A stretch of 46,136 nt of DNA, taken from Xanthomonas bromi. GTDB lineage: Bacteria > Pseudomonadota > Gammaproteobacteria > Xanthomonadales > Xanthomonadaceae. The translations under genes were made by a program, and so were the position numbers. Within the stretch, counting starts at the first letter, position 1; every line of letters begins with the position of its first letter. Positions 1 through 12,270 of this stretch are shown here, in pieces. The notes beneath the pieces were generated by a model. The model searched no databases, had not been told where the DNA came from, and saw nothing but the letters and a program-made list of their open reading frames with translations. The DNA lies in contig NZ_FLTX01000062.1 in NCBI RefSeq assembly GCF_900092025.1, positions 1 to 46,136 of the forward strand, written 5' to 3'.

Positions 1-204
1 AGATGTATGCGGAAGCCTGTTTAGTCGATGGTCCGGTTGCCTTGACCGTTTGCGGGACACGCCGTGAACCCTTCCACGGGTGCTCGGGCGGCATCCATGC
101 CGCCAAGGGTCCTGCGACGGTGAGCGGGCCCCTGCAGCAAGTCTGCAGATCACCCTACCTACGACGCGCACAGCGAGTGAATGAAGTCGTTCTGTCGGTC
201 GCTC

Positions 205-2373
<2,169 letters not shown>

Positions 2374-2827
2374 AATGCTGCGGATGCTTGCGTGATGGCT
2401 GACGCCGCGGAGACAATCCCCTTGAGTGTGGGCGGGTGATCCTACAGATGCGATGTCGCCCTCGCGCGATGCATACGATGAGAATGCGCTGCAGTGCTCC
2501 CACAAGACCGCTTGATCGCACGCGTCAGTCGTGCATCCGTTGCCGCCACTGCGGTCATCACACGATCGACGGCAACAGCCGGGCAATCTTGCGCACGGTG
2601 CAGCAGGACACTGGCTGCCCGCACGCAGGTGATGTTTTCCTCACCATTTGTTCGGCAAGTGCCCAGGTGCGCCTCCAGGCGGCTAGCGGGCGAGGGAACG
2701 CTACCGGTAGGGTGGCGATGACGCGTTGATGCAGCTGTGTGCAAGGACGCGTCCTTCCCCGCTCAACGGAGCACCGTGCTGGCACTCCCGCTTGAGCGCA
2801 ATGCCATCCTCCACCCAGGAGTACCCC
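2374..2827. other. Intergenic stretch without a recognisable gene
   Basis: About 450 bp lie between pobA and the SnoaL-like gene. Short open frames occur on both strands but none resembles a known protein or has a good start. Only the last 20 bases are clearly functional: a ribosome binding site (CCCAGGAG) before the ATG at 2828. Confidence 0.5.
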
Positions 2828-3340
2828 ATGAAGAAGTTGCTCACCCGTGCCTTGCTATTGGTCGTGCTGGTAGCGCCAGCGGCTGCGTTCGCGCAGACCG
2901 CGGTGACTGCAAATCCCGATCATCAGAAGATGCTGCTCGGCTCCACGTCGTCTGAAACTGCCAACAAGCGACTGGTCTACGATTTCTGGCGCACCGTGTT
3001 CGAAGCTGGGCAAGTGCAGGACGCGCCGATGTACATGGACAAGAACTACATCCAGCACAATCCGAACGTGGCCAATGGGCGCGATGCGTTTATTGCCTTC
3101 CTGAGCGCGTTCGTGAAGCCAACGCCGGTGCAGCCGCGGGTGCAGTTGCCATTGGTGGCGATCACGGCCGACGGCGACCTGGTGACCCTGGTGTCGGTGC
3201 GCACCTTGTCCAATCCCAATAAGCCGGGCACCACCTACACCACCACCTGGTTCGATATGTTCCGGATCGAAAAAGGCCTGATCAAGGAACACTGGGACCC
3301 GGACACCATCGCCGGCCGTGCCAGCACCGGCGGCCAGTAA
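2828..3340 (+). CDS. Secreted SnoaL/NTF2-like protein of unknown function
   Basis: The start at 2828 follows an AGGAG ribosome binding site. It gives 170 residues beginning with a clean type I signal peptide: MKKL, a leucine/valine-rich core, then AAAFAQ with likely cleavage near residue 22. The mature part resembles the NTF2-like (SnoaL) alpha+beta barrel: a helix ending in FWRTVFEAGQ, then YMDKNYIQHNPNVANGRDAFIAF, which is typical of SnoaL-type predicted ester cyclases, then DLVTLVSVRT and IKEHWDPDT. The HNP and EHWD motifs are characteristic of this group. Such proteins may be enzymes or ligand-binding proteins. No substrate can be read from the sequence, and the flanking pobA and glp genes do not settle its role. 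Confidence 0.8.
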   Translation: MKKLLTRALLLVVLVAPAAAFAQTAVTANPDHQKMLLGSTSSETANKRLVYDFWRTVFEAGQVQDAPMYMDKNYIQHNPNVANGRDAFIAFLSAFVKPTPVQPRVQLPLVAITADGDLVTLVSVRTLSNPNKPGTTYTTTWFDMFRIEKGLIKEHWDPDTIAGRASTGGQ

Positions 3341-3354
3341 CCACGGCTGCAGGC

Positions 3355-3375
3355 AGGGCTGCAATGCGCAGCCCT
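3355..3375 (+). terminator. Hairpin after the SnoaL-like gene
   Basis: AGGGCTGC, five bases, then GCAGCCCT form an 8-bp stem just after the stop codon. There is no T-run, so this is a weak terminator candidate at most. Confidence 0.3.
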
Positions 3376-3428
3376 ATCCTGCTTGGTAATGCAGTTGGTT
3401 GACCGATCTCGGTGCCCCCATGGCGGGC

Positions 3429-3448
3429 GCTGTCGTTTTGGCGACAGC
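3429..3448 (-). terminator. Hairpin after glpK
   Basis: GCTGTCG, six bases, then CGACAGC form a 7-bp stem immediately beyond the glpK stop codon at the end of the glp genes. It has no T-run in the minus direction, so termination is only a guess. Confidence 0.3.
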
Positions 3449-3450
3449 TG

Positions 3451-5088
<1,638 letters not shown>

Positions 5089-5910
5089 TCACGTCGGATC
5101 GAGCGGTTTCGCGCTGCCCTGCAGATGCCGCACGCGCGCCGGCAGGAACGGCAGGATCAGCCACTGATAGGCCAGCGCGCCGAGCGGTCCACCGATCAGC
5201 GGTCCAACGATCGGGATCCACCAATAGTTGTCCTTGGCAGGCAAGGCGGCCTCGCCCCAACCGGCAAAATAGGCGAACAGACGCGGGCCGAAGTCGCGCG
5301 CCGGGTTCATCGCCCAGGCTTCCAGATAGCCCATCGACGCGCCCAGCGTGGCGACCAGCAAGCCGATCATCAACGCGCCGGAATTTGCGGTCGGTGCGGC
5401 TTCGTTGAATTGCTCGGTGATGGCGAAGACGCCGAAGATCAAAAACGCCGTAATGATGATCTGATCGACCAGCGCATGCATCGGTGTGACCGCCAGCCCC
5501 GGTGCGGTGAAGAACACCCCGGCCGCGCCACCGGCTTCGCGGGTGAGTTGATGCAACTGGTTGAAGTGATCGATCACAGGCCCGTACAGCTGATAGACCA
5601 GGGCCGCGCCCAGGAAAGCGCCGATCACCTGCGCCACCCAGTACGGCAGCACTTTCTTCCAGGAAAAGTCGCGGAACAACGCAAGCGCCAGCGTCACCGC
5701 CGGATTGGCATGGGTACCGGACACCGAGCCGGTGACGTAGATGGCCAGCGTCACCGCCAGGCCCCAGGCAATGCACACGCCCCAATAAGCGTTTTGATAC
5801 GGGCTGGGGTCGTACAGGATGTACATCGCCGCCACCGAATCACCGAGCGCGATGATGATGAACATCGCGACCGCTTCGGAGATCAACTCACCTACGAGTT
5901 GCCGGCTCAT
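5089..5910 (-). CDS. glpF: Glycerol uptake facilitator (aquaglyceroporin)
   Basis: This inner-membrane channel of the MIP family allows facilitated diffusion of glycerol. The 273-residue product has several hydrophobic segments and the two half-helix pore signatures, HANPAVTLA in the first half and [11 protein letters not shown] in the second. The Asp after NPAR is characteristic of glycerol-conducting members rather than pure water channels. The start at 5910 aligns with the usual beginning of the first membrane helix. It lies between glpD and glpK, leaving about 140 bp to glpK and 175 bp to glpD. Neither gap shows an obvious GlpR operator, so expression probably depends mainly on the site upstream of glpD, although local promoters are not excluded. 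Confidence 0.95.
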   Translation of the reverse strand: MSRQLVGELISEAVAMFIIIALGDSVAAMYILYDPSPYQNAYWGVCIAWGLAVTLAIYVTGSVSGTHANPAVTLALALFRDFSWKKVLPYWVAQVIGAFLGAALVYQLYGPVIDHFNQLHQLTREAGGAAGVFFTAPGLAVTPMHALVDQIIITAFLIFGVFAITEQFNEAAPTANSGALMIGLLVATLGASMGYLEAWAMNPARDFGPRLFAYFAGWGEAALPAKDNYWWIPIVGPLIGGPLGALAYQWLILPFLPARVRHLQGSAKPLDPT

Positions 5911-6084
5911 GCGCGCAGGCCTGCAGTGTCAATAACGCAAACAACAGGATGCGGCGCGCTTGCTGGCGCGCTGCGGTGGTTGGTGATGCTCATTTGGGGT
6001 GCCCTCCACGTGACTCGGGTGATGCTGGCTGATGCGCCGGACTGCGTTGCCGGACGACCCGTCCTCGCCGGCAATGCAGGGTGT

Positions 6085-7599
6085 TCAAGCAGACAAGACG
6101 TCTAGGTTCTGGACCGACTGCGTCTGAAGATAGTCTTCCAGGCGCTGCCGCCCGGCCGCATCGATCCGCAGGCCGAGCTTGCTGCGCCGCCACAGGATAT
6201 CGTCGGCAGCCACCGCCCATTCGTGTTGGCGCAGGTAATCCACTTCGGCCTGATACAGATCCGCGCCGAAGTGCGTGCCCAGATCGGCCAGGCTCTGCGC
6301 ATCGCCAAGCAATTGGTCGGCGCAGGTGCCGTAGTTGCGCACCAGCCGCTGTGCGGTCGCCGCCGGTAGCCAGGGGCGGGCGATGCTGACGCGTTCCAGC
6401 AGGCTGGCGATATCGCGCTGTTCGCCGCCGGGCAATGCCGCCCCACGCGCGGTCCACGCCGGCTTGCGGGTGCCCAGCGCGTGGGTGAGCCGGTCCACCG
6501 CTTCTTCGGCCAACTTGCGGTAGGTGGTCAGCTTGCCGCCGAACACGTTGAGCAGTGGCGCCCCCTCGGTGACCACCTCCAGGTGGTAATCGCGTGTCAC
6601 TTCGGCCGCGTTGTCTTCGGCGTCGTCCAGCAACGGCCGGACGCCGCTATAGCTCCACACCACATCGGCGGGGGAGATCTGCTGTTGGAAATACAGGTTC
6701 ACCGCATCGCACAGGTACTGCACCTCGGCCGCATCGATCTTTGGTTTGGCGGGGTCTGCTTCGTAATCCACATCGGTGGTGCCGATCAAGGTGAAGTCGT
6801 GCTCGTAAGGGATGGCGAACACGATGCGCCGGTCCGGTTGCTGGAAGATGTACGCGTGGTCGTGGTCGAACAGTTTGGGCACCACGAGATGGCTGCCCTT
6901 GACCAGCCGAAGTGCGTGCGCGTGCGGCACTGCGGCGACCTTGTCCAGGAACGACACTGCCCACGGGCCGGCGGCATTGGCCAGCGCGCGTGCCTGCACA
7001 GTGCGGCGGCGGCCATCGCGGTCTTCGAGCTCGGCGTACCAGAAGCCCGCATCGCGCCAGGCGCCGACACAGCGCGTGCGCGTGTGGATCTTGGCGCCGC
7101 GCTTGGCGGCGTCCATCGCATTGAGCACCACCAGCCGGGCGTCCTGCACCCACGCATCCGAATACACGAAGCCGGTGCGCAGCGACTCCTGCAGCGGTGC
7201 GCCGACCGGATGCGTACGCAGCGACAGCCGGCGCGAGCGCGGCAGGCTGCGCTTGCTGCCGCCCAGATGGTCGTACAGGAAGAGCCCGGCGCGGATCATC
7301 CACGCCGGGCGCAGATGCGGTTGGTGGGGCAGCAGGAAACGCAACGGCCAGATGATGTGCGGAGCCAGGCGCAACAGCACTTCGCGCTCGGCCAGCGCCT
7401 TGCCGACCAGCGCGAACTCGTACTGTTCCAGATAGCGCAGGCCGCCGTGGATGAGCTTGGTGCTGGCGCTGCTGGTATGCGCGGCCAAGTCGTCCTGCTC
7501 GCACAGGCACACCGACAGACCGCGCCCGGCCGCATCGCGGGCAATGCCGACCCCGTTGATGCCGCCGCCTACCACCAGAAGATCGTACATCTCGCCCAT
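6085..7599 (-). CDS. glpD: Aerobic sn-glycerol-3-phosphate dehydrogenase
   Basis: This FAD enzyme at the inner membrane oxidises glycerol 3-phosphate to dihydroxyacetone phosphate and passes electrons to ubiquinone. The 504-residue product starts after a GGAGG ribosome binding site. It opens with the FAD-binding fold (LLVVGGGINGVGIARDAAGRG, from about residue 7), followed by SSASTKLIHGGLRYLEQYEF, a block diagnostic of GlpD. FTLIGTTDVDYE, WSYSGVRPL and NVFGGKLTTYRKLAEEAVD are further conserved blocks. The GlpR-type operator at 7645-7666 sits about 45 bp upstream, in promoter position. With glpK and glpF it makes a full glycerol catabolic set. Confidence 0.97.
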   Translation of the reverse strand: MGEMYDLLVVGGGINGVGIARDAAGRGLSVCLCEQDDLAAHTSSASTKLIHGGLRYLEQYEFALVGKALAEREVLLRLAPHIIWPLRFLLPHQPHLRPAWMIRAGLFLYDHLGGSKRSLPRSRRLSLRTHPVGAPLQESLRTGFVYSDAWVQDARLVVLNAMDAAKRGAKIHTRTRCVGAWRDAGFWYAELEDRDGRRRTVQARALANAAGPWAVSFLDKVAAVPHAHALRLVKGSHLVVPKLFDHDHAYIFQQPDRRIVFAIPYEHDFTLIGTTDVDYEADPAKPKIDAAEVQYLCDAVNLYFQQQISPADVVWSYSGVRPLLDDAEDNAAEVTRDYHLEVVTEGAPLLNVFGGKLTTYRKLAEEAVDRLTHALGTRKPAWTARGAALPGGEQRDIASLLERVSIARPWLPAATAQRLVRNYGTCADQLLGDAQSLADLGTHFGADLYQAEVDYLRQHEWAVAADDILWRRSKLGLRIDAAGRQRLEDYLQTQSVQNLDVLSA

Positions 7600-7644
7600 C
7601 GGTGCCTCCGTCCGGGCGCGCTACGTGAGCGAACCCAAGTTGTC

Positions 7645-7666
7645 ATGTTCGAACATATTCGAACAT
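7645..7666 (-). promoter_or_regulatory. GlpR operator upstream of glpD
   Basis: A near-perfect palindrome reads ATGTTCGA, six bases (ACATAT), then TCGAACAT. The arms contain the TGTTCG half-site known for GlpR operators in enterobacteria. It lies 46-67 bp before the glpD start codon, where a repressor would block RNA polymerase. A single half-site-like ACGAACAT occurs at 7812-7819, near the 3' end of glpR. Binding by the adjacent DeoR-family GlpR is inferred. Confidence 0.85.
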
Positions 7667-7823
7667 CAAACCTTGCGGAGACGTGAAGATCCCTGCAGCC
7701 AACGCTACCGGCAAAAGACAGGTAATTTTCCCATCGATAATCTGATTCAGATCTAATTTATCTATGATTGAGCGACCATCTCGGGCATCCGCCTCGTCAA
7801 ACGCTCAAAAACGAACATCGGGC

Positions 7824-8633
7824 TCAGTCGGTTCCGCCGACGTCCGCCAGATGCACCCGGGTGCCGGCCTCGGCCAGCACACTGGCCAGTTCCTTCGGCG
7901 GCGGCCGGTCGGTGAACCAGTCGTGCACCTGGGCGATCGCGCCCAGCCGCACCATGGCGTTGCGGCCGAACTTGCTGTGATCGGCAGCCAGCAGCACCTG
8001 CCGCGAGTGCTCGATGATGGCCTGCGCCACCCGTACTTCCTGATAATCGAAATCCAGCAGGGTGCCGTCCAGATCGATGCCGGAAATGCCGATCACCCCG
8101 AAGTCCACCTTGAACTGGCGGATCAACTCCACCGTCGCTTCACCGGTCACGCCCTGGTCGCGCCCACGCACCACGCCCCCGGCCACGATCACCTCGAAGC
8201 TGGGGTTGGCGCTGAGCATCACCGCCACGTTGAGGTTGTTGGTGATCACCCGCAGCCCGCGGTGCTGCAGCAACGCACGCGCGACTTCTTCGTTGGTGGT
8301 GCCGAGGTTGATGAACAGCGAGGCATCGTCGGGAATGAAACGCGCGACACGCGCGGCGATGTGCTGCTTTTCGCGGGCCTGGAGCGCCTTGCGCGCGGTG
8401 TAGGCTAGATTCTCCACGCTGGAGGGCATGCTGACGCCGCCGTGATAGCGACGCAGCACGCCGGCATCGCAGAGCAGGGTCAGATCGCGCCGGATGGTCT
8501 GTGGCGTCACCTCGAAGCGCGTCGCCAAGCCTTCCACCTCGGCAAAGCCCTGCTGCCGCACCAGCGCCACCAATTGTTCCTGGCGCGGGTTCAAGGCCGG
8601 CGCCGGGACAGTCCTGTAGTGAGTCGACTCCAT
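7824..8633 (-). CDS. glpR: DeoR-family repressor of glycerol catabolism (GlpR-like)
   Basis: The 269-residue product starts at the ATG at 8633; two upstream in-frame ATGs would add residues without family similarity. It has the DeoR winged helix near residues 20-70 (LATRFEVTPQTIRRDLTLLCDAGVLRRYHGGV). A C-terminal sugar-phosphate sensor domain follows, recognisable from INLGTTNEEVARAL, VIVAGGVVRGRDQGVTG and VLLAADHSKFGRNAMVRLG. GlpR of other bacteria is released from DNA by glycerol 3-phosphate. Its place directly upstream of glpD, and the matching operator there, support that role here. It reads in the same direction as glpD but is separated from it by 224 bp holding the operator, so the two are probably transcribed separately. 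Confidence 0.9.
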   Translation of the reverse strand: MESTHYRTVPAPALNPRQEQLVALVRQQGFAEVEGLATRFEVTPQTIRRDLTLLCDAGVLRRYHGGVSMPSSVENLAYTARKALQAREKQHIAARVARFIPDDASLFINLGTTNEEVARALLQHRGLRVITNNLNVAVMLSANPSFEVIVAGGVVRGRDQGVTGEATVELIRQFKVDFGVIGISGIDLDGTLLDFDYQEVRVAQAIIEHSRQVLLAADHSKFGRNAMVRLGAIAQVHDWFTDRPPPKELASVLAEAGTRVHLADVGGTD

Positions 8634-8993
8634 GCGCAGATGATCGCGCATACGTGTGAGGATGCAAACACGGTTGCGCGCAAGCAATGGCGATCACGGC
8701 CTGGACCAACGCGCGCGCGTCGAACACGCGCTTGGCGAAAATGCCAACGTCGCCGCGATGCAGTCTTCGAGTGACCTTGCTACCGCGTTCTGTTACCCAG
8801 CAAATCGGCAAGGTCCCGGCAGGGATCACTGACGTCTGGCTGCACGGCATTGAAACGCCGGCGGCCAGCGGCCAGCGACGCGCAGCGATACGTCATCCGC
8901 TGGCCGACGATGGCGGCCAGGAACTGCAGCGCGGGTCGTCTCTAACGTCAGCCGCGCCAGCCAGGCGGTAAGCGCAGCCGACCTACTGTCTGC
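8634..8993. other. Intergenic stretch between glpR and vanB
   Basis: About 360 bp contain no convincing gene. It should include the glpR promoter at its left side and the 3' flank of vanB at its right. I saw no long repeat, terminator with a T-run, or operator match. Confidence 0.45.
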
Positions 8994-9977
8994 TCAGCCC
9001 AGATCGCGGCGATAGCCGGTATCGATGCTGATGCTGCCGCCCACCGCACGCGACACGCAGGCACAGAGCTTGCGATTTTCGCGGCGCTGTTCGTCGCTGA
9101 AGAACACGTCGCGGTGATCGATGTCGGCCGAGCTGTCCAGCACTTCCACCGCACACAGGCCGCATTCGCCGCGGCGGCACTCGGCGATCAACTCCACTCC
9201 GGCAACGGCCAGCGCGTCCAGCATCGATTCGTTTTCAGCCACCGGCACTTCCAGACCCAGCCCCGGTAACTTCACCACGAATGCCTGCGCCGGTACCCGC
9301 CCGCTATTGCCGAAGGTTTCGAAGTGCAGGCGCGCACGCGGCCGGCCGGCGGCGTGCCAGTGCTGGCGTACCGCTTCGAGCATGCCCAGCGGCCCGCAGA
9401 CATACACCTCGGCATTGGGCGAGAGCCGCGCCAGTTCGGCAGCCAGATCGGGCCGGCCTGCGCTGTCGTCGCATTGCAGTTGCAGGCGCTCGCCCAGCAG
9501 CGCTTCCAGCGTGTCGACGTAGGCCATCGCGCTGCGCGAGCGGCCGGCGTACAGCAGACGAAACGCCGGGTGGCGGCGCGCCAGCCGCTGGGCCATGCCG
9601 ATGATCGGCGTGATGCCGATACCGCCGGCGATCAGCAGGATTTCCTCGCCGCTTTCATCCAACGGGAAGTTGTTGTTGGGCGGCGACATCTCCACCACAT
9701 CGCCCGGCGCGAGCGTCCACATATGCAGCGAGCCGCCGCGGCTGTCCGGCATCTGCCGCACCGCAATCTGGAAGTACCCATCGGCGCGCGGTTCGCCGAC
9801 CAACGAATACGAGCGCACATCGTCGCGACCATGCAACTGCAGGCGAAAATCCACATGACTACCGACCTCGAAGCTGCGCGCGGCGGTGCCGGGATCGAGC
9901 ACGATTTCGCGCACGCCAGGGCAGGCATCGGTAGTGCTGACGACGCGGGCGCGGTGCCACTGGGTGTCTTTACGCAT
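8994..9977 (-). CDS. vanB: Vanillate O-demethylase, reductase subunit
   Basis: This subunit passes electrons from NAD(P)H to the VanA oxygenase through FMN and a plant-type 2Fe-2S cluster. With the start at 9977 it has 327 residues, typical of class IA oxygenase reductases. Domains in order are a flavin-binding barrel (RSYSLVGEP), a nucleotide-binding domain (IAGGIGITPIIGMAQRL, and YVCGPLGMLEAV) and a C-terminal ferredoxin domain with CRRGECGLCAVEV and a fourth cysteine in KLCACVS. It lies 100 bp downstream of vanA on the same strand. Related phthalate-family reductases share this domain order; the VanA partner decides the name. Confidence 0.93.
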   Translation of the reverse strand: MRKDTQWHRARVVSTTDACPGVREIVLDPGTAARSFEVGSHVDFRLQLHGRDDVRSYSLVGEPRADGYFQIAVRQMPDSRGGSLHMWTLAPGDVVEMSPPNNNFPLDESGEEILLIAGGIGITPIIGMAQRLARRHPAFRLLYAGRSRSAMAYVDTLEALLGERLQLQCDDSAGRPDLAAELARLSPNAEVYVCGPLGMLEAVRQHWHAAGRPRARLHFETFGNSGRVPAQAFVVKLPGLGLEVPVAENESMLDALAVAGVELIAECRRGECGLCAVEVLDSSADIDHRDVFFSDEQRRENRKLCACVSRAVGGSISIDTGYRRDLG

Positions 9978-10077
9978 GAAGGGCTCCAGGCAATGAGGCA
10001 TGCCGGCCTGTGCCGGCAGTCGTGGCGCTGCAATGAGTCGCTGTGATCGATGGCAGGGTTGTCCGCATCCGACGTGC

Positions 10078-11154
10078 TCAGCCGACCATGCGCAGCGACA
10101 GGTCCTGCGCGCGTTGCTCCTGCGCGATCAGGCGGTCGATCACGCGCCGCGCCCACATCCCGCCGGCATCGACGTTGAGGTTGTAGAAGGCGTGATCCGG
10201 ATGCGCGTCGATCGCGCGCTGCTGCGCTTCCAGCACCGCTTCGTCTTCACCGAACACGCCCGTCACGCCTTCGCGCGTAAGCGTGGTCAGCGACTGGTCG
10301 TGCAGCGCGTAGTTGCGCATGAACGCCCAGAAGTAATGGCAGGTGGTGTCGGTTTCGGGGGTGATGGTGTTGAGCACGTACCCATTGACCCCCTGGCTGC
10401 GGTCCCCCTCCGGTGCGCCGGTGCCGGCAATGGCCACGCCCACGTCGATGGCGATGGTGCCGGGCGCCTCGAAATGGATGATCTGCCAGCGATCGACCTT
10501 GCCGCGATAGTCCAGATGGCGGGCGATCTGCCCGGCCCAGAACGGCGGTGCGTCGATATTGCGCATCCAGCGCGAGACGGTGACGCCGCGATCGCCGTGC
10601 ACCACATCGAATGGCGCTTCGGCCACTTCGTCCTGGCCGATGCTGGAGCCGTGCACGAAGGTCTCGTGGGTCAGGTCCATCAGGTTGTCCAGCACCAGCC
10701 GGTAGTCGCACTTGGCGTAGATGGTGCGGCCGTCGCCGGCCCAGGCCGGGTCGTGCGACCAGTGCAGATCGGGAATCAGGCGGGTATCGGCCTTGGCCGG
10801 GTCGCCTGGCCAGATCCACACATAGCGGTGCTTTTCGGCAACCGGAAAGCTACGCACGCATGCCGACGGGTTGATGGTTTCCTGCGAGGGCATGTGCACG
10901 CAGCGCCCCTGCGTGTTGTAGACCAGCCCGTGATAGCCACACACCACGTCGTCGCCACGCAGCTTGCCCATCGATAAGGGCACCAGCCGGTGCCAGCACG
11001 CGTCTTCGAGCGCGACCAACGCACCGGCGGTAGTGCGGTAGACCACCACGTCGAGGTTGCAGATCTTGCGCGGGCTCAGCGCGTGCTTGATCTCATGGTC
11101 CCAGGCGACGGCATACCACGCGTTGAGAGGGAAGAGCGGCTTGGACTGCGACAT
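10078..11154 (-). CDS. vanA: Vanillate O-demethylase, Rieske oxygenase subunit
   Basis: This terminal oxygenase removes the methyl group of vanillate as formaldehyde and yields protocatechuate, the substrate of PcaHG. The start at 11154 follows a strong ribosome binding site (AGGAG) and gives 358 residues, the usual VanA length. The N-terminal Rieske cluster motif is visible as CWHRLVPLSMG and then CGYHGLVY (C-x-H and C-x-x-H, about residues 45-70). A catalytic domain follows with the mononuclear iron region near LDNLMDLTHETFVHG. It diverges from pcaI over a 250-bp regulatory region. No GntR-type vanR gene is present in the window, which is common but worth noting. Confidence 0.94.
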   Translation of the reverse strand: MSQSKPLFPLNAWYAVAWDHEIKHALSPRKICNLDVVVYRTTAGALVALEDACWHRLVPLSMGKLRGDDVVCGYHGLVYNTQGRCVHMPSQETINPSACVRSFPVAEKHRYVWIWPGDPAKADTRLIPDLHWSHDPAWAGDGRTIYAKCDYRLVLDNLMDLTHETFVHGSSIGQDEVAEAPFDVVHGDRGVTVSRWMRNIDAPPFWAGQIARHLDYRGKVDRWQIIHFEAPGTIAIDVGVAIAGTGAPEGDRSQGVNGYVLNTITPETDTTCHYFWAFMRNYALHDQSLTTLTREGVTGVFGEDEAVLEAQQRAIDAHPDHAFYNLNVDAGGMWARRVIDRLIAQEQRAQDLSLRMVG

Positions 11155-11262
11155 GACCGTGACTCCTGGATGTGTAGGCAACCTGGATGCGACGCGGCAT
11201 GCGCCGGTCGGCAGCGAGTTGACGCGCATGGCAACGCTGGCGTCTGCTTGCGAGCGAGGTTA

Positions 11263-11270
11263 TGTATACA
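11263..11270. promoter_or_regulatory. TGTATACA palindrome in the vanA promoter region
   Basis: An 8-bp perfect palindrome in the sequence TTATGTATACACC lies about 110 bp before the vanA start. It could be part of a GntR-type (VanR) operator or a promoter element. The match is short and the assignment is tentative. Confidence 0.3.
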
Positions 11271-11310
11271 CCGGAAACAATATGTGAAGAATTACTGCCC
11301 TGTCGAAATT

Positions 11311-11343
11311 GTGCGAATATCGATTTAATCAGCCGATTATCGG
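11311..11343. promoter_or_regulatory. Two IclR-type (PcaR/PobR-like) operator copies upstream of pcaI
   Basis: Two related sites are visible: GTGCGAATATCGAT at 11311-11324 and CCGATTATCGG at 11333-11343. Their cores CGAATATCG and CGATTATCG start exactly 20 bp apart, two helical turns. Read on the other strand they resemble the published PcaR/PcaU/PobR (IclR family) recognition sequence TTCGATAATCGCAC. The first copy matches it at 12 of 14 bases as ATCGATATTCGCAC. They lie 64-96 bp upstream of the pcaI start codon. The IclR regulator at 18955-19815 is the obvious binding partner. Confidence 0.75.
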
Positions 11344-11406
11344 ATTGACCGGCCCGTCGGCTGCGCCTACCGTGACCGCACGCTCGCTGTGCTGGAAGGT
11401 AACCCA

Positions 11407-12270
11407 ATGGCCGAAATCGTCACTCTCGCGGACGCGGTGTCGCAGCTGGTCGCCGATGGCGATTGCGTGGCGATGGAAGGCTTCACCCACCTGATTCCGC
11501 ATGCGGCCGGGCACGAGGTCATTCGCCAACGCAAGCGCGACCTGCGCCTGGTGCGCATGACCCCCGACCTGATCTACGACCAGTTGATCGGCGCCGGTTG
11601 CGCAGCGGCGTTGCGCTTTTCCTGGGGCGGCAATCCGGGGGTTGGGTCGTTGCACCGTCTGCGCGATGCGGTGGAACACGCCTGGCCGCAGCCGTTGCAG
11701 ATTCGCGAACACAGCCATGCCGACATGGCCAATGCCTACGTGGCGGGTGCATCGGGTCTGCCGTTTGCGGTGCTGCGCGGGTATGTCGGTTCGGATCTGC
11801 CACGCGTCAACGACAGCATCAAGTTCCTGCAGTGCCCGTACACCGGCGAAACGCTGGCCACCTCGCCGGCAGTCAATCCCGATGTCACCGTGATCCACGC
11901 CCAGCGGGCCGACCGCCGCGGCAACGTGTTGCTGTGGGGCATTCTGGGCGTGCAGAAGGAAGCGGCGCTGGCAGCGCGCAAGGTGATCGTGACGGTCGAA
12001 GAGATCGTCGACACCCTCGACGCGCCGCCCAATGCCTGCATCCTGCCACGCTGGGTGGTCGATGCGGTCTGCCTTGTTCCCGGTGGCGCTGCGCCGTCTT
12101 ACGCGCACGGCTACTACGCGCGAGACAACCGCTTCTATCTGGCCTGGGATGCGATCGCGCGCGATCGCGCGCGCTTTCAGGCATGGATCCAGACGCATAT
12201 TCTCGATACCGACGATTTCGCCGGTTTTCAGCGTGTTTATGCACAGTCGCAGCAGCAGGTGGCCGCATGA
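11407..12270 (+). CDS. pcaI: 3-oxoadipate CoA-transferase, subunit A
   Basis: With PcaJ this subunit transfers CoA from succinyl-CoA to 3-oxoadipate, the penultimate step of the beta-ketoadipate pathway. The start at 11407 gives 287 residues. The sequence (GDCVAMEGFTHLIPHAAGHEVIRQ, LRLVRMTPDLIYDQLIGAGC, FLQCPYTGETLA) belongs to the longer type of family-I CoA-transferase alpha subunits, related to glutaconate CoA-transferase. It is not the ~230-residue Pseudomonas PcaI type. The stop codon overlaps the pcaJ start (ATGA). The substrate is inferred from its position as first gene of the pca operon. The region from about 12150 has a short GATCGCGCGC tandem duplication that stays in frame. Confidence 0.92.
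   Translation: MAEIVTLADAVSQLVADGDCVAMEGFTHLIPHAAGHEVIRQRKRDLRLVRMTPDLIYDQLIGAGCAAALRFSWGGNPGVGSLHRLRDAVEHAWPQPLQIREHSHADMANAYVAGASGLPFAVLRGYVGSDLPRVNDSIKFLQCPYTGETLATSPAVNPDVTVIHAQRADRRGNVLLWGILGVQKEAALAARKVIVTVEEIVDTLDAPPNACILPRWVVDAVCLVPGGAAPSYAHGYYARDNRFYLAWDAIARDRARFQAWIQTHILDTDDFAGFQRVYAQSQQQVAA

Noticed and set aside
6481..7686. Long plus-strand frame opposite glpD
   Set aside because: Shadow of the clear glpD coding sequence; no start signal or family motif.
8687..8971. 94-codon plus-strand frame between glpR and vanB
   Set aside because: No ribosome binding site, no domain pattern and overlap with the glpR promoter region.
12148..12172. Tandem GATCGCGCGC copies inside pcaI
   Set aside because: In-frame codons for Ala-Arg-Asp-Arg-Ala-Arg in a GC-rich gene; ordinary low-complexity coding sequence.
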